NCBI GenBank assembly: GCA_009829735.1
Contig: CM020619.1
Location: forward strand, 564,590 to 628,589
DNA length: 64,000 bases
Source: Pyropia yezoensis
Lineage: Eukaryota; Rhodophyta; Bangiophyceae; Bangiales; Bangiaceae
Reading direction: 5' to 3'
Numbering within the stretch: position 1 is the first letter of the stretch; each line of letters opens with the position of its first letter. Under the pieces are notes generated by a model, which made no database searches, was not told where the DNA came from, and worked only from the letters and a program-made list of their open reading frames with translations. The translations under genes were made by a program, and so were the position numbers. Below are positions 10,800-23,223 of this stretch, piece by piece.

Positions 10800-12454
10800 A
10801 AGGATGGGTGCTTGAGGGGGGCAGCAAGGGGATGGCAGGGGGGAGGGGGGCAGGGAGGAGAAAAAGATGGTGGGGATGGCGGGAAAAAGCCCTGTCTTGT
10901 GCTTGTCGTTTCTGGTCGACGCCGCGCCGGCTCCAGCCCGCCATTGCCGCTGCGGCTGCGGCGGGCTTGCATGCGCCCCATCGCTGCGCAGTGGGGCTTC
11001 AGCCGTGTACCTTGCGCGAGCTGATTTTTCGTGGTTGGGCATGTTAACACGTGCTGGCATGGCCGCGCACGGGCGTGCACGGGTGGGCATTGGGGGCACG
11101 TTTCACCTCTTGGCGTGCACGATTCGCGGCATTTTGCTCCGAAAAATGCAGCGCCCACACGGTAGAAGCTGCATGAAGCCTGTGCATGTAGCGTGCACGA
11201 TCGTGCTCTGACCGTGCAGCGGAGATCATTTGACGTACGACAGCTCCACGCATGCCGGCGTCGGACTCTTGCTGGCGTGCACACATGCATTGTTGCTCTG
11301 GTGTCATGTGGAAGGAGTGACCAAAGATGGGGGGGCCAGGAAGGGGGGGGGGGGGGGTGCGAGAGGCTTGATTGGGCGGGTGGGTCTATTCAAGCCTTGG
11401 TGTGGCGTGACGGTTTCTATCGTCACATTTCACCCGAAATCCCACCGCACGGCCAACGCGGCGGGCGTTGGCTGCTGGCGCATCGAATTTGGGGGTCGAT
11501 GGACCTGCCACTTGTTCAGTTTACGCTATCGCGAAGGCCGGCGACCTGCCCTGGCGATGGCCGCGTTTTGCAGGGCACCGCTGCCGTTTTCGACGGGATC
11601 ACCGAGTCAAAGCAGAAGGCAGGTGGACCACGTGTGTGTCACGCCGTGACAGCTCGTAATCCTATGCTCTGATTGGACGATCGGAGATGAACTTGAGGCG
11701 CGAGAAAAAAGAGTTGAAGCAAGTGCTTGGCGTATGCTGATGTGCAGGACTGGTCAGACCTGGTCACCGCACCCGACGCAATCGGAGCTGTGTCAAGTGT
11801 CTCCGGAAGGGGGCGTAAGCTGCGTCGGCCCCCGCAGTGCCTTCTTCGCAGGACCGACTCGAAGCGGCGCCGCAGGTCTGTGACAATATCCACTTCCCGA
11901 TGAATATTGGTGACGTGATGGGCCCTGTCCTTGACAGTGGCGCAAGGGCGCGAGCGCTCTTGAGATCCACGTCTTTGCGGTTGGAAACGCAATGGAGGCC
12001 GCGGCCCACGGTTCCGTGTCGCAGGGGAGGGGGCTGCGGCGCTAGAGCTTGTGGTGCTGTCCAGGGGGGGGAGGGGTTGTGGCAACAACGGCCTCTCTTG
12101 TTGTGCGGGCCTGGTGTGGCTTGGAGGCGACGTCTCTCTAGTGCCGTGTTCGGTGAGGTGGAGCGTCGATGCAAAAGTTCCTGGTGCTGTGCTGGTGGCG
12201 GGGGGGCTGCTTGCGCAACGACATCTCATCCTATGCGGAAGACGGGGGGACGTTGCGGTAATGGTTCGCTAGAGGTGCGTGAGCGTGCCGCAAGGGATGG
12301 ACTTCTACCATCTCGGCAATGTATCCAGCAGTTCGCAAGCGTGTGACACCAGGCTCACGTGTTGAGAGCACTTCGACATGCATGAGAGTGCTACAGCGGT
12401 AGGGGAAGGGGGCGCAACAATTTCCGCCGTGCACAACCATGCTCCCGGAAGGAC
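10800..12454. other. Intergenic, no gene recognised
   Basis: This holds the 3' flank of the Dicer-like gene and then lower-GC sequence. A clear AATAAA is not seen close to the stop. Minus-strand frame 11639-12229 is open for 196 residues without a known motif; it might be the far 3' part of the transposase gene that begins to its right, but nothing in it proves this. Confidence 0.35.
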
Positions 12455-15400
12455 TTAATATGGCATTGAGGGGGGTACGCTCCGCCAGTCGATAGAGGTG
12501 TGCCTGGCGCTTAACTGACTGGAGGAGCGTAAGCAGCACAAATAGATGAAGGCCCTGTACCTTGGCGCATCCCACGGATAGAACTTGTTCAAGAAGAACC
12601 TCATGGCAAGACGATCATCCAGGGGATCCCCCTCAGCCACAGGCGCGGCGCCGATCCCTCGTCCTAGACCAAGGTCCATGAAGTCGGGCACCACGTGTAC
12701 AACCCGCAGCACGTCCTTGACGGGAACCACGCGCAAAGCATAATCCGCCTCTCCCGGGCGCTGGAGCTGTGGCAAAAACCACAAGCACACACGGCACCCA
12801 AGTTGGGGCGGTGTGCAAGGGCTGCCTCCCGTGTCGGGGGAACCGGAAGAAGTGCAAGTCGCACACACTCTGTCCCTGTTGTGGGGCAAACCCCCCACGG
12901 ACAAACAAGAGGATGGTGTGTGGTCCAACAGTTTCTTGGTCGGGACGGGGACGCAGGGCCAAGCCCCGCTGTCCCTCCCCTTATCCCCCCAGGGTCCACT
13001 CAGAATCTCGCCACTCAGAATCTCCCACCCCAGCACCTGCCCACCGGGCCACACGAAAATTCAAGACGATAAATGCAGAAAACCCTCAAATCCAAGTTGG
13101 ATTTACTACTAAGCTAACTATCCCAAACTTAGGGAATATGGACCCAAATGCAGGGGGAGGAACGGATCAGGCTAGTGGCCTGCCACCCCTTGCATGGCAC
13201 GTGTTGCCCCCCTACCTGGGGGTCAATACTGCCACAGGAGCCATCTCAGGCGCGTGCACCCACGCCCAGCAAGTGGGCAGCCAGGGACAGAGTCTACAGG
13301 TGCCATCTCGCACAATACAGCAACGTCGCCATGTGGAAGGCGCAGCAAGACGCGGACCTCTCCCACACAGATGGTCTGCGTGTCGGCTCCAGCCGAGTAC
13401 ATCACGCTGTCGAGCCACGCAGCGTCCCGGAACGACCGGGTCGCCCGCACGATCTGCCGCGCCCCTGCACCGCAGTCAAACTTTGCGGAGATCTGCACGT
13501 GGCCAAGCACTGGCAAGGCGCAGTCAGGTGGCAGACCGAATACACTTGCAAGGCTCCCAAGCCCCGGACGCCGAGCGATGTCCTCCACCTTCTCGTAAGG
13601 CAGGTGATGGGCTGCCCGCGACCGCTGAGGGAGGTCACCGTTATCAGCAGCACTGCTTCCACCTCCGCCGCTACCCGCGTCTGGTCGTCGGGACATCGGC
13701 GCACTGCGTGCGTCACGGCGGCGGCGACCACCCGCAGCAGCACGACCATCGACATGCGGACTAGTTACACCACCATTATGGACACCTTCCTGCGGAGCGG
13801 GGTGCCCTTGCCAATTGCCAGCTGCGACCTCCTGTCCGTCATCCAACCAGGCGTCCGATGCAGAACCTTGATCATCCTCGTCAGAAGAGGTTGGTGGTAC
13901 AACTGGTTGCTGACCGGCGGCCTGAAGCGCTGCTAATTCCTCCCGGTCCAGCTTCTCAACGATGGTGCGGGACCCCTGCGCCTGCCGCACGAGCCGGGCC
14001 GTGAATGAATCCGGGGGCTTGCTCGTGCGCGTGTAGAAGACCTTTTCCTTCTTATGCTGCGACTCGTTGGAGGCCGTGCTGCCGTTGCGCAGGTTTCCGT
14101 GCAATTTGATGGTGTCAAGAACGTGGCAAAGCAGGCGGTGGAACTTGGAGCTGTTGAGCTGACCGAAAATGGGCGTGACGTAGTGTAAGATGAACCGCTC
14201 CGCCTGCTCAGAGATGTCCTTGGCCTTCTCCAGGGTAAGCGGCGGCGGAACAGACGCGCCGACTTGGCCAGCGATACGCATGTAAAGCGATGCGTACTCA
14301 GCAAACATTGCTGCCACAGCTTCATGGAGAGGTGTGTCGCCAAACGTTGAGTGGTAGGCCGCCCAGTTGTACTTGAAACCCGGGATTGACTTTGTCGACG
14401 TCCTCGTCGTCGTCCGCCTCGTACCCTTCATCGACTCCGTCCGAATGCTCCCCCTCTGCTGCATCGCCGTTGTCCCCCATTGCAGCAGTCTCCGCGGCCT
14501 GGCTACCCCCCAGTGGCCCGAACAAGCCCGCAAAAATGAAAGGAAGGATGCAAACGCCGTCACGGTGTTGCTTTGTGGTGTAGCTGGACTGCTTCTCTTC
14601 GGCGCCCACGGCGTACCTGCACAAGAGCCAACCACTCATCCACCCAAAAACAGAGCGCGCCAGTCAGCGGAGTGAGCTCGCGAGAGCACACATGTCCCTT
14701 CATTGACAAGAAGGCACCCAACGAGAGTCAACAACGCAGAGGTACAAGACACGTGCACAAGAGCCGCAATGTCGCTCGCTCGCTCGCTCGCTCAACATAC
14801 CCTGGATCGGCCTTATACGCCCGGCAGCGACGTCCCATGAACTTGAGCCTCTCAAACGCCACCCGCTTTGTGGCTTCCAGACTGCCTGCCACCGGTCGAC
14901 TTCCGGCGTGTAGCATCCCTGGCCCCGACTTGGCGCCGACCCGGGACTACAACCAGAGGGCACCAGGTGCCAGAACACGCCCGCCGTGTGGTGATGGTTG
15001 GCGGCCGTGGCCCGTGCCCGGCACTGGGATGCGGTGGACTACGCTATCCACACGTGAGAGAGGGATTGCTGATGGGTTTTTGCATACTCGTGAGGGACTT
15101 GATTTGAGAGAATTTGAGTGTGAGATTAGTGAGTGGGAATAGAATTAGTAGTGATAGTGGCCCCCGACCTGACGAGGTTAGACTCGGGTCGGGGCCACTC
15201 GGGGTTATGGGGGGGGCTACCTGGCCAACGTGCCGAGGCTCCCCCAGATGCACGTTAAGAGGGACAGCGAGGCGCCCTTGGCCCGCGCCCTCAGGAACAA
15301 GACAACTGCGCGTTTGCTTTCCTCTTCCCCGTGTGCACTACCGTGCGTATCTGTTTGCTCTGCGAGCAGGCACGTGAGGCAACAGGCATACCATTCTCGT

Positions 15401-16006
15401 AGTTCCCCTTTCTGTGTTACCTGTCCCTTTCCCCCGAGGGATATTGACACGTGTCTGAGAGGATCGAGTTTTTTATACCACACGGCGCACATGAACGGAA
15501 GCAGCTTGATGAGCCTGTGCACCAGAGTGCGAGTTACTCCCAGATCCAATACCTGGAACGGCAGAAGCGAAGCTCGAAGACTCGCATCCAGGAATATCAG
15601 CAGTACGTGGAAAGTCAGGTAGCCGCCAGCAACAGTCTACGAGCAGAACTGTCACGACCACCTCGCACACAAGGAGAGGATACGATAGACTTACGTGCAA
15701 GATGTCGAAGCCGATCGTCCTGTACAGCAGGTGGGGGGTCGTGGAGAGCCCCGGCATGCACGCCAGAGCAGGAACGTAGCCATTGGAGCTGTCAACTGCC
15801 TGAAGGGCAGTGCGCTGCTGCTTTCTCCGAGATTGCCGTCCGCACTGTGCTGCTTCGTACTGCCGGTGCAGGCTTCCCAAAACTTCACGCTCCTTTGCTG
15901 TCAATGCCATAGATGATCCCGCCTCGCGCACATGGACGTTGCACAGAGAGCATGGACGGGCACAGGAGCCACCCTTGAGGCACAATGTAGCGCGCTCCTC
16001 TGGCTG
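12455..16006 (-). pseudogene. Plavaka/CACTA-like DNA transposase, decayed, split by an LTR insertion
   Basis: Read on the minus strand from 16006: an exon with QPEERATLCLKGG then PCSLC, ending FDILH at 15695 before a GTAAGT donor; an exon with ATKRVAFERL and GRRCRAYKADPG ending at 14801 before GTATGT; a long exon from about 14395 with YNWAAYHSTFGD, then SSKFHRLLCHVL and NESQHKK, an acidic linker and the block KVEDIARRPGL. This exon is cut at 13237-13241 by a 469-bp repeat and resumes at 12767 with LQRPGEADYALRVVPVKDVL. The CxxC motif and the H..L..H...G....E..H pattern resemble KDZ/Plavaka/CACTA transposases. The N-terminal part is missing beyond 16007. A homologue with the same intron positions lies at 47-50.3 kb. 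Family call is by motif only. Confidence 0.6.
12768..13236 (+). mobile_element. Solo LTR-like repeat, copy 1 (469 bp)
   Basis: Starts TGTGGCAAAAACC and ends ATACTGCCACA, so the ends are short inverted TGTGGC/GCCACA as in LTRs. It is flanked by the 5-bp direct repeat GGAGC (12763-12767 and 13237-13241), a target-site duplication. It interrupts the minus-strand transposase gene; excising it with one GGAGC rejoins the reading frame. Two further copies are at 16007 and 28522. One plus frame contains a Zn2Cys6-like cysteine cluster (see findings). Confidence 0.85.
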
Positions 16007-16474
16007 TGTGGCAAAAACCACTCGCACACGCGACACCCAAGTTGGGGCGGTGCACAAGGGCTGCCTTTCGTGTCGGGGGAACCGGAAGAAGTGCAAGTCG
16101 CACACACTCTGTCCCTGTTGTGGGGCAATCCCCCCACTGACAAACAAGAAGATGGTGTGTGGTCCAACAGTTTCTTGGTCGGGACGGGGAAGGAAGGCCA
16201 AGCCCCGCGCTCGCTCCCCTTATCCCCCCAGGGTCCCCTCAGAATCTCGCCACTCAGAATCTCCCACCCCAGCACCTGCCCACCGGGCCACACGAAAATT
16301 CAAGACGAAAAATGCAGAAAACCCTCAAATCCAAGTTGGACTTACTACTAAGCTAACTATCCCAAACTTAGGGAATATGGACCGAAATGCAGGGGAGGAA
16401 CGGGTCAGGCTAGTGGTCTGCCGCCCCTTGCATGGCACGTGTTGCCCCCCTACCTGGGGGTCAATACAGCCACA
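16007..16474 (+). mobile_element. Solo LTR-like repeat, copy 3 (468 bp), no target duplication
   Basis: Same orientation and nearly the same sequence as the repeat at 12768, beginning TGTGGCAAAAACC and ending ATACAGCCACA. The flanks differ (GGCTG left, GGGAA right), so no target-site duplication is seen. The left flank is transposase sequence (QPEER on the minus strand); the right flank does not continue it. This suggests a deletion or recombination at the repeat. Confidence 0.75.
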
Positions 16475-16667
16475 GGGAACGCAGACGAAGTGGTCACAGT
16501 GAGAGAGATATCCGGCGACAGTGGCGAGCGTGCAAGAGGGAGGGAACGAAGCACAAAAGCGCGACACGCCCATGTCGACAGCGGCAGTGGCACCTACATC
16601 CCCCCTCCCCCCTTTCCCGTCGGCGTGCCCCTAACTGGGGCCGCTTCTCGCCGCTGCAGGGGACACC

Positions 16668-18837
16668 ATGCGGCTACACATGTTGGTTGCACTTGGCGCT
16701 GCCGCAAAGGCCTTATTTGCGTCTGGGGAGTCATCCCTCCCCGGCCTCACCTTCCCATCCCCTCCCGCCCCTGGACTGGGCGCCTTTGATAAGCTCGCGT
16801 CTTTGCAATGCCACTTCCCGAGCAAGATGGGCGCCCTCCCACGGCGAGGGGGTCGCCGCAGCTCTGCCCTGCGCGGCGAAGAGCCCACCCCCCTGGTCCT
16901 TCCCCTTCCGGCTGACGTTTGCCAACCTCCAACGACTGGGCAGGCTTACCTGGGAAAGAAGGCGGTAGACCTTTCCCACGCTCTTCCATACGATCTGGCC
17001 GCGTGAAAGGAGCGAATGGACGGTCTTTGCATGGGGCCGCTGCACACCGGCCCCTTGCTCATGAACAAGCGGGTTTCCCAAGTGGTGAACCACCACCACG
17101 TCAAGGCCCAGTGGCTACCAAGTGCCTCCATGTTCAAGGGAGAAGCCCTGTTGCTCGTGCGAGACGTGGTCAGCATGCTCATCACCCTGCGCAATACAAT
17201 GTCTGGGAGTGTGCAGCGGGTGACGGGAAAAAACGACGTGCTGTATCTATTTCGACTGTCTGCGGGACTGTGCCTGACGGAAAGCTGTCACGACGTGGCA
17301 GCCGTCGACGTAGTCGGGGCCACATTGGACGAGTTCAAAGACGCGGAACTCCCCATCCTGACGGCCCCGATGGACGCACGCGGCGGTGGCCCCCGGGCGC
17401 TTGTGGTCATGCAGGACAAGGACATTTTTTCCCCCCGGACGCCGCGTCCTTGCCGACCCTTCCTGGCTGAGGGACGCCTCCGGAACGTGGCGCGTACGAG
17501 CCCGGGTGAACATGGGCATTGTGATCTACACAGACGGCGTCGTCAAGCGCGGCCGGCTGCCCAACCTGTAGCAGAACAGAAAATTGACGTGGACGCTGTG
17601 CAGCAGCACCGCCCAGCCGGCTAGCCAATTATGGCTGCATTCCATCGCTTCGGTGGCACGTCGGACGCCGTCCTGGCTCATCCGCCACACTGGCCTGTGC
17701 GCCACCGCCGGGACGGCATGGGACTTTAGCGCCAAGCGGCTCTGGAGGCCAGGCGCCTCGACGGTGGCGCAGCGCAATTGCGAGGTGACCTGGTACATAC
17801 CGCCGTCAATGGGGCCGATCGATGATGGCGGCCCACCACCACCCGTCGCCAGCGTCACAGGCTCCCTCAGGCGCAAAGAGATCCCCTACCGCCCCCCGTG
17901 GCTTCCAGGCCTCGGCACGCGGGAGATCAACCGGGCGAGCGACAGCGAGAGAGCGCTCGCATCGAAGATTGTCCCGTGCTGGGAGCCCGCGGCGGCCGGC
18001 GCACCGTTCTGGCGCACCCGCCTGGGCTACGGCCGGTGGGCTGAGAATCAAGACCCACTGGCGGCTGAGTGGCTGGACCTTTCCCACCACTTTGACCGCT
18101 CCATCTTCAAAGTCGACCCGCCGCCCGACCGCGCCGAGGCGATTGATGTCGTCCATTCGGTGATTGCGCTGCTGCCCGAGGCGGCGGCGCTGGCGGTGCA
18201 GTCGTGTCTACAACCCGGGCGTAACTCCATGGCCGCCATGGTCGCCACCTCTGCCGTCGGGCTGGTGTCCCTGTCTGGAGTGGGCATGCTGGCCGTCCTT
18301 GAGGTGAGGGGCTCCCGCTTCCGCGCGGCGGCGGATCTGGACTGGCTGGAAGTGCACCTCCTGCCGGACGTAGAGCGAGCAGCATCGGTCAATCGCTGCC
18401 TGACGGGCGTGCCCCTTGCGTGCTCGGAATTGATGCTCCTGGCTAGCGCCGTCGGATACCGGCCAGGGCTGCTGGTGGCACTCGCCGTCGGAAGCACCGC
18501 CCTGTACCTGCTGGTGTCGGCCGCCGCTTCTTCCACGGCCTCTCCTATCCGCAGGCGGACGCGGCTGACACAGGTTCAGCGGGAGCAGCTCGACCCGGTT
18601 TGCCGGTCATGGCCAGTCACGTGGCGGGAAGAGGTCGTCTTATTGGTTCGAGGGGACTCCTTTCCACCCCCCGCTGAGCTGGTGGCCAACTGGGCTCTCA
18701 GGAGGGGCTCCGGGCACAGGTGTCTGTGGCTGCTGCGGTCTACTACGCTGTTGTATGCGCGTGGGGGCTCCTCCCCGCGAGCAGACACCCCCAGCAAGGC
18801 GCCGCGTCCGACGGTTCCTTGGATGTTGGAGCAGTAG
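16668..18837 (+). pseudogene. Unrecognised membrane or secreted protein gene, several breaks
   Basis: An ATG at 16668 begins a hydrophobic, signal-peptide-like start (MRLHMLVALGAAAKALFASG). The frame reaches a TGA at 17004-17006, continues in the same frame as MDGLCMGPLHTGPLLMNKRV up to about 17430, shifts at a T6/C6 homopolymer pair, then reads VNMGIVIYTDGVVKRGR to a TAG at 17569 and on in that frame to a stop at 18835-18837. The last part has two hydrophobic segments (around SMAAMVATSAVGLVSLSG and GLLVALAVGSTALYLLVSAA). Protein-like sequence on both sides of every break suggests either a young pseudogene or indel and substitution errors in a real gene. No family recognised. AATAAA at 19108 could serve it. 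Confidence 0.45.
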
Positions 18838-19107
18838 GTTGCGCGGAAGGCCGCTATGTATGTGTGCACTCCCACAGAGAATCAAACAACCAACTACGTC
18901 ACCTGCCTGGTATGGCTGTCCCGGGGAGCAATAGAGCAACAGTTAAACAACCCCGCCCGCTCGCTACCGAGCGCAGCGGGCTGTGGCGCGCATTGGACTC
19001 CGCCCACTTTTATCCACCCCGCCCGCTGCGAGCAGGTCACAACCGGCGTGAAGGGGCGGCTGGGCCGGGACGGCATGCCCTACCACGCCCGCGCTATATG
19101 AAGTATC

Positions 19108-19113
19108 AATAAA
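19108..19113 (+). terminator. Poly(A) signal AATAAA
   Basis: AATAAA followed by a purine-rich A-rich stretch, about 270 bases after the stop at 18837 on the same strand. It is the natural 3' end candidate for the broken gene upstream. Confidence 0.4.
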
Positions 19114-19452
19114 GAGAAGAAAAAGGGTAAGAGGGCACTGAGTGCAACTCGCAATGGCTTAAAAACAAGGGTAGCCAAAGAAAACGACAGAGCGACGAGG
19201 GTGGACGGGGGTTGCGTTGGGCTGAAGGGCCTCGTGTCTCCCCCACGGACACGAACGAGTCATCCCCACAGCGGTCCGTAGAAAAACAACGATACGCCAC
19301 ACGGGGGAGCTCACGCGCAGGCGGCTGCCGCACACCGCAACGGCCGCCCGCGACAGCGGGCGGCGGCGCGCGGGTTGGGTGGAGGGGGGACGGCAGGGTG
19401 GGGCGGGGTGGGGCGGGGTGGGTCGGGGCGTTTCCCCTGCCCTCCCGCCCCC

Positions 19453-20900
19453 TCACCTCGACGTGTCAGCCATCGCAACGCGCGCAATATGCGTGAAGGG
19501 CAGGCTCAGCCTAGGGACCTCCTTGACCACTGCCTTGGTGAAGGGGAGGCGCTTGGGCGCTGCTACCCCGCGGGGTCGCCACTCGTGGGAAGCCCACGTT
19601 GTGGCCGCGGCCGCCACCGCTGCCGACACCGTTTCGGCAGACGGGGCCTTTTCGACGATGGTCACTCTGCAAGACACCGAGGCCGCCTCGGCGGCAATGA
19701 GTGCCTGCACGGCCAAGTAGGTGGTGAGAAAATGGAGCACCCACAGGACGCTGGTGGCCACCGTCAGTGCTGACCACGAGCAACCCCATCACACTTCTCA
19801 GCTTGGCCACGGGTGTGGCGGCACCGACTCAGCTGCCCGTCCAGTGCGCGAACGGCGGACTGTCGACGGCCGCCACCAGCCGGCGGCCGAGGCGGACGAG
19901 GCCGACAACGGCGGCGACGCAGCAGAGCTCTACCTGCGGAGTGCTCGCGCAGCGGGCAAGCGCGGCGCCCTCCACGCCATTGCAGGCCACCTCGCCGGCA
20001 GCGGTGCGGTTGTCCGCGCCTGGGAAGCCGGTGTGAACGTGAAAGAGCAGCCGCACGATGAGGGCCACGACTGCACGCGTCACACCTGGTTGCGAAAGAG
20101 AGAAAATGTTTGGCCCGCTGCAGCGTCGGCCGACAAAACAGCCCTGGCGGACGCATCCGTGGTGGTGGTGGGCAGCTGGAGCGGGAAGGAGGCAATGAGC
20201 GCCCCGACGGCCTGGCACACGAAGAGAAATTTGGCGTTGAGGAGGTTAAGGAGCCCCCGACGGATGGCGGGCCTCCCCTCTCCCACTAGAGAGCTGTCGT
20301 CGCCGGTTGCAGAGCAATGCACGATGTCCACATCGAGCGCCACCCGCACGGTGGCGCCGCGGTAGCCAGCATTGCGGGGCTTGATAAACGTCCACCCCGA
20401 CTTTGACAGGAAGGTGCGGACGGCGGCAGTGAGATTAAACGAACAAAAGCGGTGGCATGGGCGAACCAGCCCGACACGGGCTCCATCACGGGGGCGCACA
20501 GATTGTGGTAGTAGGCGTGGTCGGGGAGGAGGGTGTTGGCGACAAAGAGGGAGGATGGCGGGCCAAACACAGTCAGAGAAGCAGGAAAAGGGGGCAGGGG
20601 GCTGGCGCGCAAAGGACAAGAGAGAGACCATCTACATTTTGCGCGCGGCATCAATGTAAGAAGTCCGTGCACTGTCCACAATGAGCGGGCCGCCGCGCAG
20701 GAGAGAGCGTCAGCGGCGCCGCCCCAGGGTCGCCCCCTAGACAACACCCCGTCGTGGTGGCAACGGGAGCACGATGACGGCGCGGGCACCGGACCTGCCG
20801 CCCCCTGCCGTCGTCGGTCGCCCCCGTCGGCCACCACCGGTGGTCCATCTCGACCCTTCCAGTGCAGCCACTTTACTCTGCGGGCGACCGCGCTCCTCAT
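19453..20900 (-). pseudogene. Unrecognised polytopic membrane-protein-like locus, frameshifted
   Basis: Protein-like sequence runs across three minus-strand frames. From 20900 one reads SLFVANTLLPDHAYYHNLCA and GWFAHATAFVRLISL; then another frame GWTFIKPRNAGYRGATVRVA, LLNLLNAKFLFVCQAVGALI to a stop at 20080; then RAVVALIVRLLFHVHTGF and VELCCVAAVVGLVRL; then TSVLWVLHFLTTYLAVQALI to a stop at 19453. The repeated hydrophobic segments point to a multi-pass membrane protein. Frame changes fall near homopolymers. It could be a decayed gene or a real gene with introns and sequence errors. No family was recognised. Confidence 0.35.
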
Positions 20901-22773
20901 CCATAGACGTCAGCCTCTTGCGTTTCCCCTCCACCGCAAGCAGCGTCTGTCGCCACGGGTGCACACTACGGCGGTTGGACACCGCGCGGGCCACAGCGGC
21001 AACGCCCACCATCTAAGCCACCGCCAATCAACAACCCACGAACGATACAGGAGGCATGGCGGGAGAGCAGCAAAAGTAGAAAGAGAAGCAACAAGAAACA
21101 GGGGCAATCGGCGGGGTGGCGGCAGCTGCAGTGGGTGCGGTTCATCAGGCACAGTCGCAGACGCCGCCATGGCCACCGCATCCGCCGCCATGGCGGCCGC
21201 AGCCGCAGCCGCCACCGCCAACGCTGCCACCGTCACTACCGCCACGACCGCCTACCACGGCACAGCCCTTCCCTGCAGCTGCTCCCGCCCTGGGAGCCGC
21301 CGGCCAACCGGCAGGCTGACGCGGCCGTGATATTCATCAACGGTGCAGCAAGATACACTCGGTGGACTCGTCAGACAAAGCAGCTTCGAGGAGAAGGTCA
21401 GGTGTTAGGTGGGGGGAAGGCGTCGCAGAGGCGATACTGTTGCTCAGCCTGCCGGCGCGGCGGTGCGCGCCGCGGCGGAGCTCGCCCACCCGTGCCCGTG
21501 CAAGGCGCCCTCAACACCGTATACGGGAGAAGCCACCGGCGGCCGGAAGGTCTCCACGCGTACGTACGTGCGGGCTAGCCCCATACAGCTGCTGTGCCGC
21601 GGCATCTTCTGCTATTGTTCGGCCATCTGCCGAGGGAAGCCGGCTTGAATCGCCAATTCTGTCGACGAGGATGAGGATACCGACTTGGAGGCGCACCTGC
21701 GCGGGCTCGGTCAGATAGAGGATTGAAGCCTTGTCAAGTTAGCGACAAGCCTTCTGGTTTGCAAACTTGCCCACCTGGACTGGGAGTCGGAAGTATTGTA
21801 CGAAGGACTTGCGCCGGCAACCGTGCGTGATCCCTTCTGTAAAGGAAGCGTCGTCCGCTACCTACGCTTCCACCGCCGCCGCCGCCGACACCGCCAACAG
21901 CAGCGCAGCCGTGGTGCCGCGCATCGTCGGCGGCCGACGGGGTGCACGCCGCGTCACCGCGCCGCGGCCGGCGCGGATGGGCACCTCCCCACCCCGCCCC
22001 CCTTCCCCCCCGACGGCGTGCCGCAGCAGATTGCTAGCGCCCCGGCCCTCCTTCCCCACTCCCGCCCGCCGAGAGCCAGTGGTCGGCGGGAGGGCGCTGC
22101 CCTCCTCCCCACCCCCCTCGTCCAGAAGACCCCACTACCCCGCGCAACCGGGACTGCTCCGCTGCCGCGGTTCTCGTCGTCGGGCACCCAGCCACCTACC
22201 GCGGCACGCCTTCCCTGCCCCCCCGGTCCCTATCCGCGGCTCACGCACGCACGCTCGCACGCGTGCTCGGTCGCTCGCCCTCCCGCACGCACGCACGCCT
22301 GATCGCATGCGCCGCCACACGCGCACGCGGCAGCGAGCCGTGACGCTCCCACCCCCCCCCCCCCCCCCCCCCACGCGCCTCTCACCAGACGATGGCGGCC
22401 GCCGGTAGCACGGTGTTCTGAAAGGCAGAGACGGGCGGCCGGGCGGACGGCCATCGTCAGTTATCACTCAAACACCGTCAAGTCCCCTCGAGCCCCATCG
22501 GCCCATCAAAGGCCGCTTTCGATGGGCGTTTCTAGCCCGTTCGCGGTCACATCGAAAGCCCGCTTTCGACGGGACCCCTGACAATGACCCGGCCGTCGGC
22601 GCTCCAAATGCTCGATGGGCTGTGTCTCGTGTTTATGATTACCAACTCGGGACACCACGACAGGCGCGAGACAATTTCACAAGAAGACCCTCTGATTGGA
22701 CAATCAGGTTTTGTCAATCGCTGGCTATTTGCCGACCACTTCCGGACACACCAAGCCAGGGTGTCCACGCCAC
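20901..22773. other. Intergenic, low-complexity, no gene recognised
   Basis: GCC- and CGCA-rich stretches, with a C run near 22347-22370. Open frames overlap on both strands. Short inverted repeats occur at about 22498-22580 (CCCATC/GATGGG and TCGAAAG/CTTTCGA). No protein motif could be supported. Confidence 0.35.
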
Positions 22774-23223
22774 CGTCTCAAACGTCTGCAGCCTTGACAA
22801 TCCAAAGCTGTAGTCGGGGTTTTATGCAGCCACTTCTTATGAGAAACCGCCCATATTGTCGCCTAAGTCGCGAAGTGCAAGGGGCCTGAACTCGAGCTCT
22901 CGCGAGAGCTCGGCAGAGGGCTGTTCGCATGACAGATGCACACGACTTGTTTACTGGCGGAAGTGTAATGAACCAGCGCACCGTGTCATTCCACGCATCG
23001 TCTCAAACGTCTGCAGCCTAGAAAATCCTAGGCTTTAGTCGGAGTTTTATCCAGCCATTTCTTATGAGAAGCTACCCATATTATCGCATAGGTCGCCAAG
23101 TGCAAGGGGCCTGAACTCGAGCTATCACGAGAGCGCTCACGAGGACTCCTGCTTCAGCGTGCGCACAGGATTTATTCACAGGCGGAATTGTAGTCCATCA
23201 GCGCGGCGCGTCATTCCACGCAG
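22774..23223 (+). repeat. Two tandem copies of a 225-bp unit
   Basis: Each unit begins CGTCTCAAACGTCTGCAGCC and ends near CATTCCACGCA (units about 22774-22998 and 22999-23223). Shared inner blocks include TTCTTATGAGAA and CAAGTGCAAGGGGCCTGAAC. The copies differ by scattered substitutions, so the duplication is not recent. Confidence 0.75.

Noticed and set aside
12813..13112. 99-residue frame shared by all three 469-bp repeats as a gene
   Set aside because: It is the +1 frame of the cysteine-cluster reading; being open in near-identical copies is not independent evidence.
14774..14795. GCTC microsatellite as a regulatory site
   Set aside because: A simple tetranucleotide run inside a transposase intron; nothing ties it to a function.
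21767..22408. Trypsin-like PRIVGG start in a plus frame near 21920
   Set aside because: IVGG is followed by Arg/Pro-rich sequence with no His, Asp or GDSGGP motif; a chance match in GC-rich DNA.
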